Positions 1 to 7,298 of a stretch of 12,758 bases of DNA are shown here, piece after piece. Below the pieces are notes generated by a model. That model had not been told where the DNA came from. It saw nothing but the letters and a program-made list of their open reading frames with translations, and ran no database searches. Numbering within the stretch: the stretch's first letter is position 1; every line of letters begins with the position of its first letter. The DNA lies in NCBI GenBank assembly GCA_964510225.1, contig CAZEAN010000159.1, positions 1-12,758 on the forward strand. The letters run 5' to 3'. This DNA comes from CAZEAN01 sp964510225. Lineage in GTDB: Bacteria > Planctomycetota > Planctomycetia > Isosphaerales > Isosphaeraceae. Made by a program: the position numbers and the translations under genes.

Positions 1-1675
1 CACGACCCCGAGGAGTCGCTTCGCTCTTTGCTTTTTCAGCGTTGGAGGCGTCTTCGTCGCTCCACTCGCTGGCGTCGGCGTCTTTTCGCGACTTATCCGA
101 ACCAGAAGCCGCAGCACGCTCGTCCTCGGTCATCACCGACGGCGGATCGAGTGCGACAACGTCACCTTCTTCGAGACCGTCAACGATCTCGACGAATTGG
201 TTGTTCGACATTCCGGCTTCAACGACCCGGTTCTCCCAAGTATTGTTACCTTGAGAAACCCAGACGTGCTTCTCGCCTCCGTATTCATAGATTGCTTGGA
301 CCGGAATGCTCAAGACGCCATCAGGATTGCCATCACCGTCAACATCATCGCCGTCAAGTCGAGCGATTAGAATGGTGACCTCAGCTGTCATCCCCGGACG
401 AAGGTCTTCTGAACCTGGTTGTCCTGGATTAATCTTCACGTATGTGGTGTAGACCTTGACGTCCGAGCTGAAGAAGCTGCTTGGGTCCGGAAGCGGTCGG
501 ACTTGAGTAACAGCACCTTTGAGTTCTCGGTTCGGGAAGGCGTCAACTCGGATCTGAGCACTCATCCCCGGCTGAACTTTATCGACCATTGATTCGTGAA
601 CTTTGGTGTTCACTTGCATGCTGTCGATATCAGGAAGCTTGAAAATCGTCTGACGTTCGCGAACCGCAGCCCCTTCCTGGATCGAGGGACCTTCCGAATT
701 ACCAAACCGACTTTCTTCTTGGTGATAGACAATGATTCCGTTACCCGGTGCATAGATTTTGCAATTCTCGATCATCCGGTTGAGGCGGTCTTCTTTTTCT
801 TTCTCAAGCTCAAGGGTCGATTGCTTGGCGAGCATGTCCGACTTCGCCTTCTCGACATCACCTTGAAGATTCTTGATTTGCTTCTCATAAGTGTATTTTT
901 CTAAGACTTCAAGAGCTTTTTCTTGTTGCTCCAAGTTAAAACGAGCCTGATCGACCTCGAACTTGTCGGCAAGGTTTGCGGATCCAGTCACATAACCCAA
1001 GTCGACCATGTTGTTCGACCATTCGAGCCGCTCTTCCGCACGGGTCAGCGTGGATCGTGCCAGGCTGATGTTACCTTGTATGGTCTTCTTATCCTGCGGA
1101 TAAAGCCCTTCGATGTATTCCGTAACGTTGATCTCAGCGACCTCGAAATTCTTGAGGGCGTTTTCGTAGTCAGCGGTTGCCCGTTCGGTTGCAATCCGCT
1201 GGTTCGCGAGGTCATCGGTCAAACCGGCCGAATCGAGGGTGACGACGAGTTGCCCCTTCGTCACCTTCTCACCTTCGGGGAGGATTTCGATAATCGTTGT
1301 ACCGCCCTCGACCTGACACTTTGCTTCGAGGTTGTCGGTACTTTCGATATTGCCGTTTTCGCGGACCGTAACGACGAGACTCCCACGCTTCACGGTGTGC
1401 GTCAGCACATCCGATTTGCTACTGCCGAACCAACCAGCGAGTCGCTCCGGCAGCTTCAATGTGCTTCCACCGGCTGTGTCAGTCAATGTCAAGCCGTAAT
1501 ATCCGGCTGCTGACGCGATCCCGGCGACGAACAGGAAGCCGAAGAGCTTAATGAACAGCCCCGACCCCCCCGAGCGTCGGTTGGAGTCTCGTTGGACCGC
1601 CGGAAGCTCCGGCCGAGGTGTGGAGGCCGCCTCCGACGGTGACTTCTGCTGCTTTTGCTGAAGGGAAAAGTTCAT
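1..1675 (-). CDS. HlyD/MacA-type periplasmic adaptor subunit of an efflux or secretion system (3' end outside window)
   Basis: The reverse strand reads open for 558 codons from the ATG at 1675 to the window edge with no stop, so the C-terminus is missing. Residues 1-37 are a polar cytoplasmic tail and 38-62 a single hydrophobic anchor. A lipoyl-like half follows (about 97-150, including VEGGTTIIEILPEGEKV and KGQLVVTLD). Residues about 153-300 form a long heptad-rich alpha-hairpin, and the second lipoyl half follows (CKIYAPGNGIIVY). Beta-barrel and membrane-proximal domains come next (about 345-515, with LRPGMTAEVTI). A charged Ser/Asp/Lys tail is visible from about 516. The family bridges an inner-membrane transporter to a TolC-like channel. 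The gene is downstream of, and overlaps, the outer-membrane-factor gene, so the two are co-transcribed. A DGDDVDGDGNPDG segment at residues 441-453 resembles a calcium-binding loop and is unusual for the family. I cannot tell whether the partner is an ABC (MacB-like) or RND transporter, because that gene would lie off-window. Confidence 0.92.
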   Translation of the reverse strand, partial: MNFSLQQKQQKSPSEAASTPRPELPAVQRDSNRRSGGSGLFIKLFGFLFVAGIASAAGYYGLTLTDTAGGSTLKLPERLAGWFGSSKSDVLTHTVKRGSLVVTVRENGNIESTDNLEAKCQVEGGTTIIEILPEGEKVTKGQLVVTLDSAGLTDDLANQRIATERATADYENALKNFEVAEINVTEYIEGLYPQDKKTIQGNISLARSTLTRAEERLEWSNNMVDLGYVTGSANLADKFEVDQARFNLEQQEKALEVLEKYTYEKQIKNLQGDVEKAKSDMLAKQSTLELEKEKEDRLNRMIENCKIYAPGNGIIVYHQEESRFGNSEGPSIQEGAAVRERQTIFKLPDIDSMQVNTKVHESMVDKVQPGMSAQIRVDAFPNRELKGAVTQVRPLPDPSSFFSSDVKVYTTYVKINPGQPGSEDLRPGMTAEVTILIARLDGDDVDGDGNPDGVLSIPVQAIYEYGGEKHVWVSQGNNTWENRVVEAGMSNNQFVEIVDGLEEGDVVALDPPSVMTEDERAAASGSDKSRKDADASEWSDEDASNAEKAKSEATPRGR

Positions 1676-4514
1676 AGTAAGCCTCCCACTCATCGTAGGG
1701 TAAGATACCGAGGTCACGGTACAGTTCCAATCGATCCGTCTGATAGCCAACCCAGTTGCCGATCAGCGAGATCTGTGCGGTGTTGACTGCGTTCAGCGAA
1801 CCGGTGAGCTGAAGTACAGTATTACCTGCCAGATCGGCACCAGCACCGCGTGGAGGTTCCAGATAACGCTGGAACGATTGGTCAAGCTGAATAAGCTGAG
1901 CGATGTAACTGGCTTTCGAAAGTTCGTACTGTTGGAAACCAGTTTTCAAGTCACGAATCGCGTTTCGGATGGTGAGCTTGATGTTGTCCTCAATCTGCAT
2001 CAATGCTCGCCTTGAACGCTGATAAGTGATCAAGGCACCCACGAACGCGTTTCGTTCCGCGAGTCTGATCAACGGAAGCTCAGCGTTAAAGGTGAGCGAG
2101 AATTCACCGGTCTGTGAATCAAAGCCAGCGGGGTTATTTGTGGTGGGAGGTGTCAACGCTTCGCTCGTCAACGAGACATTGAAGACACCTTGGAGACCAT
2201 TTGCCGTAACGGCAAGCTGTCTCCAATCATCATAAAGCTCCGCTCTCGAATTCTTCAAGTCAAGCCGGTTTTGCAACGCGACACGTTCGGCTGAGATCAA
2301 GAGATCCTCTTGGTCCTCGACAGATTGGCGGAGGGCCAATCGCTCCTCTTCGGAAAGACGTGACAACTCGGCACGATCTTCGGCATCTGCCGTGTCGGGA
2401 TCCTGCGCGAGGGGCAACTTGAGGAGCTGCTCTAGTTGCTGTTGGATCAAGAGTTTCTGGCGATCGTCGATGAGAGGATTACTCAAGTCGTTTCGAAGAT
2501 CCTCGATGTCTGCGATCAGGAGCTTTCGCTCGGTGATCCGCGCTTGGACTAGCGATTGTCGACGAGCCAGGCGTTCTGCATCACGCAGCGAGGCGATGAC
2601 TGGACGACCCTCGATCTCGATTTCTGGCAGAACGGGGAGCTTGTCGACAACGCGTTCGAGAACGACGCGAGGCTGTGAATCAAGTTCCTCAACCTCATTA
2701 AACACATCACGGAATCCACTTAAGATTCCCTGTGTGTCCAAAATCAGTGGTGTGTCTGGCGGAAGGCCAAGCTGGAGCTTGTAGCTATCGAGGAAAGATC
2801 TATAATTGTTTGCTGATGTGACGAAGCTGAATTCCGCACCCCGGAGGTTAGATTCAACGTTCGAAAGGTCAAGTGGCGTAACGTTCGACGCCGCCCCTTG
2901 AGCAAGCTCGTTAAAGACGATTTCAACCCGTCGGAATGCCTCAACCGTTTTGGCATTAATTTCAACAGTTTGAAGTGTTGAGAGAAGCTGAAGGAATCCG
3001 ATCGACGGATCGCCGGGGCCTCCACCACTCACCGGTCCACCCGCCAAAATCGAGACGAAGAACTCCTTGCGGAACCGGGCGAAATCACGGATCTGGTAGA
3101 GCAAGTTACGCTCAGCCTGAGTCAAATTCTCAAGCGCAACAGCCCGTCCGCCTCCTTGCAGGAACGGAATGAAGATTTGTAGTGGTAAGAATGAGTTTGA
3201 GGTGGTGACTACCGGACTCGTACTGTTACCGAGAAAGTTGATCACGGTTGAATTGGCAACATTTCCGACGATCGAAGCGCCAAAGGAAGTGAACTTGCCG
3301 ATCCCGAGTGCCGAACCGAGTGCGAGCGTCGAGGTCTGGTTTCCGGTTTCAAGGGTCCGATAGAGGTATGAGTTCCCGGGGTTGGTGGGGAATCCACCTG
3401 CGAAGGTCCCACCTGGGCCCAAGCCAGCGTTGATCTGAGGCGTGAAATTAAAACGTTGGAGTGTCAAGGCAAGGGCAACCAAATAGACGTCTTCGAGTGC
3501 AAATTGGTAGGCACGACTGTTTTCCAAGGCCAGAATGAGTGCTTCTCGAGCGTCGATCACATAGGGATTGATCTCTTCGCTATATCCCGCCGCGAATGCT
3601 TCGTCAAATTCGATGGCCCGAGGTCTAATTTTTTCAATCAAACCCTCCCCATCTTCACCAGCCTCACTACCGACTCCGGACGTGGCGAGTTCTTCGAGTG
3701 ATGTTCCTGATCGGACTTGAGTTTCTTCCTCTCCGAGTCTGGTCTCACCTGATGGATCTTGGGTAAGTCCAGTGTCACCTTGGTTACCGAGATCAAGTTG
3801 ATGGAAAGTTACGACTTGCACGCCATCATCTCGGGTCTGGAGCTCTCCGCGAAGTTCCGGGTCTTGGATCCGAGCGCTGGAGGAACTTTGTGGCGTCATC
3901 GGTGGTTCCGACGAGCCGAAATCAGCGCTTCCCGGTAGAAGATTGTCATTATCACGTCGAGGATCCCCGGGAGCTTCTTCCTCCAAGGGGTTATCTAGAG
4001 TAGGCGACAACGGATCGTCTGGCTGCCTTGGATTTATTGGAAACGGGTTGGCATCGGGAGTGACCGTCGGAGGAATCTGAACACCCTCCTCGACGATCGG
4101 CCCGGAGTCCAACTCACGGTCGATCGGCCGGATTGACTCACCCCTCGCTTCGCGTTGCCGACGGAATGCTTCAAGACGATCGAGGTAACCAGTTCCCTCT
4201 TCGGGGCTTAGCACTTTGTGGTCGGGATTCTGGGGGCGCGGCGAGAGCGCTTCGGCGGCATAGTCGTCTGGGGGAGACGGCGGAAAATCGGGATCGTAAG
4301 CTTCGCCGAATCGGGAGAATTGAGGTGGTTCCTTCGTGAATTGGTCGATCCGCCAACGCGGGTCGCGACTCTTCTCGAAGACGGCCTCGGCGACATCCTG
4401 GTCAGCCCAATTTCGGAAGAACTCCCGGGTGCAACCGGTGGCGACGGTTGCAACCGCCAAGGCGACTGCTGTCGCCGTGACCCGAGTTCGATTTCGATCG
4501 ATTAGCGTGTTCAC
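1548..4514 (-). CDS. TolC/OprM-type outer-membrane factor, extended planctomycete form
   Basis: This is a 988-residue outer-membrane channel protein of a tripartite exporter; typical family members are about 450-500 residues. It starts with GTG at 4514, preceded by GAAGGAGT at 4522-4529, a strong ribosome binding site. The N-terminus (NRTRVTATAVALAVATVATGC) looks like a lipoprotein signal with lipidation at Cys28; Ala rather than Leu at -3 makes the lipobox imperfect. Residues 36-84 (WADQDVAE, DPRW, PPDD) form a block I associate with planctomycete homologues. Residues about 85-313 are an acidic, Pro/Ser-rich, probably disordered linker. The channel domain starts near 317 (REALILALENSRAYQFALEDV), with long amphipathic helices, a charged coiled-coil stretch around 640-790 and a second helical repeat to about 950. 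The last roughly 40 residues are Gly-rich and are read from DNA that also encodes the start of the adaptor. Channel function is well supported; the substrate is unknown. Confidence 0.92.
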   Translation of the reverse strand: MNTLIDRNRTRVTATAVALAVATVATGCTREFFRNWADQDVAEAVFEKSRDPRWRIDQFTKEPPQFSRFGEAYDPDFPPSPPDDYAAEALSPRPQNPDHKVLSPEEGTGYLDRLEAFRRQREARGESIRPIDRELDSGPIVEEGVQIPPTVTPDANPFPINPRQPDDPLSPTLDNPLEEEAPGDPRRDNDNLLPGSADFGSSEPPMTPQSSSSARIQDPELRGELQTRDDGVQVVTFHQLDLGNQGDTGLTQDPSGETRLGEEETQVRSGTSLEELATSGVGSEAGEDGEGLIEKIRPRAIEFDEAFAAGYSEEINPYVIDAREALILALENSRAYQFALEDVYLVALALTLQRFNFTPQINAGLGPGGTFAGGFPTNPGNSYLYRTLETGNQTSTLALGSALGIGKFTSFGASIVGNVANSTVINFLGNSTSPVVTTSNSFLPLQIFIPFLQGGGRAVALENLTQAERNLLYQIRDFARFRKEFFVSILAGGPVSGGGPGDPSIGFLQLLSTLQTVEINAKTVEAFRRVEIVFNELAQGAASNVTPLDLSNVESNLRGAEFSFVTSANNYRSFLDSYKLQLGLPPDTPLILDTQGILSGFRDVFNEVEELDSQPRVVLERVVDKLPVLPEIEIEGRPVIASLRDAERLARRQSLVQARITERKLLIADIEDLRNDLSNPLIDDRQKLLIQQQLEQLLKLPLAQDPDTADAEDRAELSRLSEEERLALRQSVEDQEDLLISAERVALQNRLDLKNSRAELYDDWRQLAVTANGLQGVFNVSLTSEALTPPTTNNPAGFDSQTGEFSLTFNAELPLIRLAERNAFVGALITYQRSRRALMQIEDNIKLTIRNAIRDLKTGFQQYELSKASYIAQLIQLDQSFQRYLEPPRGAGADLAGNTVLQLTGSLNAVNTAQISLIGNWVGYQTDRLELYRDLGILPYDEWEAYYELFPSAKAAEVTVGGGLHTSAGASGGPTRLQPTLGGVGAVH
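1682..1687 (-). promoter_or_regulatory. Shine-Dalgarno deciding the adaptor start
   Basis: On the reverse strand GGGAGG lies 6 nt before the ATG at 1675. It sits inside the coding sequence of the outer-membrane factor. This ideal spacing supports initiation at 1675 despite the long overlap with the upstream gene. No start codon downstream of the overlap keeps the cytoplasmic tail plus membrane anchor intact. Confidence 0.6.
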
Positions 4515-4898
4515 AATCGCGACTCCTTCGCGTTAGGGCACTCAAGAATAGAGCGTTGCCGCCGCGACGAATCTCGAACTCAACGGGATCATGTGGAGCT
4601 CAGCTTTATGCTCTGAGGGACCGATCCCGATTCGATTCGATGATCTCCGTGACTGACACCTGGAGTTAGCGACAAACCAGGTCGACTTGCTCTGGTTATC
4701 GGTTCTGCGAGTTTGTCGGAATGAGTCGATTGCGCCAGATTGGCCTGGGCTCCGGAATCCCCGGACTGTTTCCGATGGAGTTGACTATCGAATCGGACCG
4801 AAAGTTCAAAGCGGATTCGGTAGGACCGTAAGCCGGGGTCAAGCGACCGGTCGCGGTCGGTCGGTTCTTCTCTGGAGCAATCAGGAAGGAGTCTCCCA
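4515..4898. other. Divergent intergenic region between the exporter operon and the propeller gene
   Basis: This 384-bp stretch has no convincing gene; the short open frames crossing it have no family features and overlap the real starts. It must hold promoters for both flanking genes. On the plus strand TTGACT at 4781-4786 is a fair -35 match, but the hexamer 18 bp downstream (TTCAAA, 4805-4810) is a poor -10, so I do not call a promoter. Two overlapping inverted repeats are present: CGACAAAC (4670-4677) with GTTTGTCG (4711-4718), and AACCAG (4675-4680) with CTGGTT (4692-4697). They share bases and so could not form at the same time. Neither is beyond what chance could give. Confidence 0.6.
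4843..4854. promoter_or_regulatory. 12-bp perfect palindrome upstream of the propeller gene, possible operator
   Basis: GCGACCGGTCGC is a perfect dyad about 45 bp before the ATG at 4899, in the probable 5' leader. It is followed by iterated GGTCGG-like units. A dimeric repressor site or a leader hairpin is possible. No regulator gene lies nearby to link to it, so this is a candidate only. Confidence 0.25.
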
Positions 4899-7298
4899 AT
4901 GCGATTCGGCTTGCCCTCGAGCCGCACTCTGGCGCGTCGAATGTCCCGCCGCCAGTTCCGCCCCAGTGCTCAGTCAATGGAACCCCGGGTCCTGTTGACG
5001 ACGGTCAATCTCCAGAACGGCTTCATCGATTTTGTGAATTCCCCGAGCATCGATGGGATTCCGGTCTTAGGGACCTCTGGCGTCCCTGATGATGCACTCG
5101 GCGTCCAGTTCACCGACAACCTTGCAGTCTCGAATCCCGGTTTTGACGTCGCTGAAATTGGCGACGTGAACGCTGACGGCTTCGATGACTTATTGATCTC
5201 GAACCTCGCTCCGTCCACTGCGGCTGGTGTCTTCCCAACAGGGACTACAGGGATCACTTCGACCGTTACTCTCGTCTTTGGATCGAGGGACGCGAGTCAG
5301 CCGCCTGGTACTGCAGCCAGCGACTTCCTCGACTTGGAGAATTTTGATTCCGACCCCGACGTTCCGCCAACTCCCGAAGTTGACGAACGGGTTGCCAATA
5401 CAGCAGTAATTGGCCAAGGAACGCAGGTTAGCCCGATCAATGGCACTCCCGCCTTTCCATTTGATGGCATCACCTTTGCCACAAACATTAGTACGACCGA
5501 CCAATTCGGTTTCTCTGTTGCCGCAGCAGGTGACGTGAACAATGACACAATTGACGACTTCTTGATCGGTGCTCCTGGTACTGATCTCGACAACGGTCGT
5601 GCCTTCCTGATCTTTGGCAGCACGGAGTTGGACGATCTCCCCGCTGGGACAATTGTCGACCTCGATGGTAGCCTCGGACTTCCTCCTGAGGTCGAATTTG
5701 TCGAATTCACCCATTCGGGCCTTGTTGGAGCTCGGGTCGGTGCGGAAGTCACCGGAATCGGCGATGTGATCGCTGATGGATTCGACGATTTCGCCATCGG
5801 TGCCCCGACCGCTGACACTGTCGAGGCGACACTGGTGAACAACGGTGCGGTCTTCTTGATTAGCGGTGCGCTGTTCTCCGGTGCAGGTACGCCCGATCCG
5901 ACATTCGACCTGGCGACAATCGGCGTGTCGACGTCGACAGGTGGTTTAGTCGTCACGGGAGCAGCATCTGAAGATCGGCTGGGGACATCCATCGCTCCGG
6001 CTGGGAATTTTGACGGTGATACTTTCAGTGGCGTCCCCATTGACGACGTATTGTTCGGTGCGCCCAGTGATCCGAACAATCCGATTGGTGCGACCACTGA
6101 CGCTTATCTCCTTTATGGTTCCACCACTCTCGTCACCCAGTTTACAGGAGTGGGCGAAGACCCCACGATCTCAGCGAATGTAATTGGTAGTGATGACGAG
6201 GATGGGATTGACGGGATCCAATTCTCAAGGCCCACATTTGACCTCGCGGGACTCGCCGTCTCCACTGCGGGGGATTTCGACGGTGATAACCTCGACGACA
6301 TTTTGGTCGGCTCGCCAGGAGCAAACGCCAACGCTGGCCAGATCTCGCTCATTTACGGTACGAATGGTCCACGGTTTGTCGGTACTGCGATCGATCCCTT
6401 CGCCCCTCCGGTTGAATTGACTGACCTTCAGTTCACGGGTGTCGCGGCTGGAGATATCGCAGGCTTCTCGTTGGGCGCGGTTCGGTCGCTCAATGATGAT
6501 GCACTCGCGGAAATCTTGATCGGTGCGCCGGGAGCTGCTGAGAATTCAGGGTCGGCTTATCTGATTGCCGGTAATCCAAATACGCTCGAAGGCACATTCT
6601 CGCTTGGTATTGATTCGATTACCGGTGACACGACGAGTTCCACAGAACCGACCGGGATTCAATTCATCGTCCCGACAGCTCCTGGATTGTTGGGTATCTC
6701 CGTTTCAGGTGACTCCCCCTTCGATAGCTCTCCGCTCAGCGTTGATGGCGATAGTGAAGGTGATTTTGTACTCGGAGCACCAATCTATGTCACTCCAACA
6801 GACTCCTTGCTAAACTTCATCGGGAGTACCTTCCTGATCGAAGGCGGTCTCACTGATCTGTTTACTCCTGTTGTCGTTGACGATGACGATGATGATGACG
6901 ATGACGACGATGATGATGATTTGACCTCAGCTCCGGCGGGTGCGTTATTCTCGTTCCCGCCACCCAACGCCGCTGCACCGCCATTTGGGGGAGCTTTCAC
7001 CCCAACTCCTGAAGATCTTTCGCGGTTGGCGTTCTTCAAACCGCTCCCCTTTGGTCCTCGGGTGTTCCGTCAGTTCCTTCCGCAGCCAGGTTTCTCGATC
7101 CGCTTCCGGAACTTCTTCCACCCGGAAGATGCCGTAAGCCGCGCAGCGTTCAGCGGTAACCAGACGAACCGTAACGACGAGTTCACTCTACCGAATAACG
7201 TTTTCACCCGGAGTCGATTCCGTCCGGGACAAATTGTTGGACCGGTCCAACACCGGGGCCTCACAATCCCACTGAACCGGTTCCGTCGGATCCCTTGA
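4899..7298 (+). CDS. LEPR-XLL surface/secreted protein with seven FG-GAP repeats, poly-Asp run and basic C-terminal tail
   Basis: This encodes 799 residues. The ATG at 4899 follows AGGAAGGAG (4883-4891) at a good distance. The Arg-rich N-terminus carries SMEPRVLLTT (26-35), the LEPR-XLL type motif of planctomycete extracellular proteins; there is no classical hydrophobic signal peptide. I count seven FG-GAP-type units with cores near residues 83-100, 205-224, 280-303, 361-388, 453-473, 523-544 and 599-627. Typical elements are GDVNADGFDD, GDFDGDNLDD and IGAPG. Seven such repeats are the number in integrin-alpha-like propellers, and the Asp-rich loops are expected calcium sites. Residues 661-674 are 14 consecutive Asp. 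From 675 the chain changes to a Pro/Phe/Arg-rich, basic tail ending FRRIP. The function is unknown; adhesion, matrix binding or envelope scaffolding are reasonable for the fold. It is divergent from the exporter operon and tail-to-tail with the cyclotransferase-like gene. Confidence 0.92.
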   Translation: MRFGLPSSRTLARRMSRRQFRPSAQSMEPRVLLTTVNLQNGFIDFVNSPSIDGIPVLGTSGVPDDALGVQFTDNLAVSNPGFDVAEIGDVNADGFDDLLISNLAPSTAAGVFPTGTTGITSTVTLVFGSRDASQPPGTAASDFLDLENFDSDPDVPPTPEVDERVANTAVIGQGTQVSPINGTPAFPFDGITFATNISTTDQFGFSVAAAGDVNNDTIDDFLIGAPGTDLDNGRAFLIFGSTELDDLPAGTIVDLDGSLGLPPEVEFVEFTHSGLVGARVGAEVTGIGDVIADGFDDFAIGAPTADTVEATLVNNGAVFLISGALFSGAGTPDPTFDLATIGVSTSTGGLVVTGAASEDRLGTSIAPAGNFDGDTFSGVPIDDVLFGAPSDPNNPIGATTDAYLLYGSTTLVTQFTGVGEDPTISANVIGSDDEDGIDGIQFSRPTFDLAGLAVSTAGDFDGDNLDDILVGSPGANANAGQISLIYGTNGPRFVGTAIDPFAPPVELTDLQFTGVAAGDIAGFSLGAVRSLNDDALAEILIGAPGAAENSGSAYLIAGNPNTLEGTFSLGIDSITGDTTSSTEPTGIQFIVPTAPGLLGISVSGDSPFDSSPLSVDGDSEGDFVLGAPIYVTPTDSLLNFIGSTFLIEGGLTDLFTPVVVDDDDDDDDDDDDDDLTSAPAGALFSFPPPNAAAPPFGGAFTPTPEDLSRLAFFKPLPFGPRVFRQFLPQPGFSIRFRNFFHPEDAVSRAAFSGNQTNRNDEFTLPNNVFTRSRFRPGQIVGPVQHRGLTIPLNRFRRIP
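6879..6920 (+). repeat. GAY trinucleotide tract encoding 14 aspartates
   Basis: Fourteen consecutive GAC/GAT codons (residues 661-674 of the propeller protein) form a mixed trinucleotide tract. It separates the acidic propeller from the basic tail. Such a tract could change length by slippage in steps of one residue without shifting the frame. The mix of GAC and GAT lowers that tendency compared with a pure repeat. Confidence 0.9.

Noticed and set aside
596..1513. Two plus-strand open frames (102 and 196 codons) opposite the adaptor gene
   Set aside because: They are antisense shadows. The reverse strand encodes a full HlyD-like domain order there, and the plus-strand translations show no family features.
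4670..4718. 8-bp inverted repeat CGACAAAC/GTTTGTCG as a terminator or riboswitch
   Set aside because: The 33-nt loop, the lack of a U-run and no recognisable riboswitch core leave it within chance expectation for a region of this size.
4687..4998. Possible small gene upstream of the propeller gene
   Set aside because: It overlaps the strong ribosome binding site and the first 100 bp of the propeller gene in another frame, and its Cys/Trp-rich translation looks non-coding.
5297..6097. Minus-strand open frame of 266 codons inside the propeller gene
   Set aside because: It is Ser/Pro/Thr-biased, as expected when Asp/Gly-rich repeats are read in antisense. The plus-strand frame has seven clear FG-GAP units and a good ribosome binding site.
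6879..6920. Trinucleotide tract considered as a phase-variation switch
   Set aside because: Slippage in 3-bp steps keeps the frame, so it cannot switch the gene on and off; at most it changes linker length. The tract is also not pure.
6785..7039. Minus-strand open frame with a poly-Ser run
   Set aside because: The poly-Ser is the antisense reading of the poly-Asp tract; there is no start signal and no other feature.
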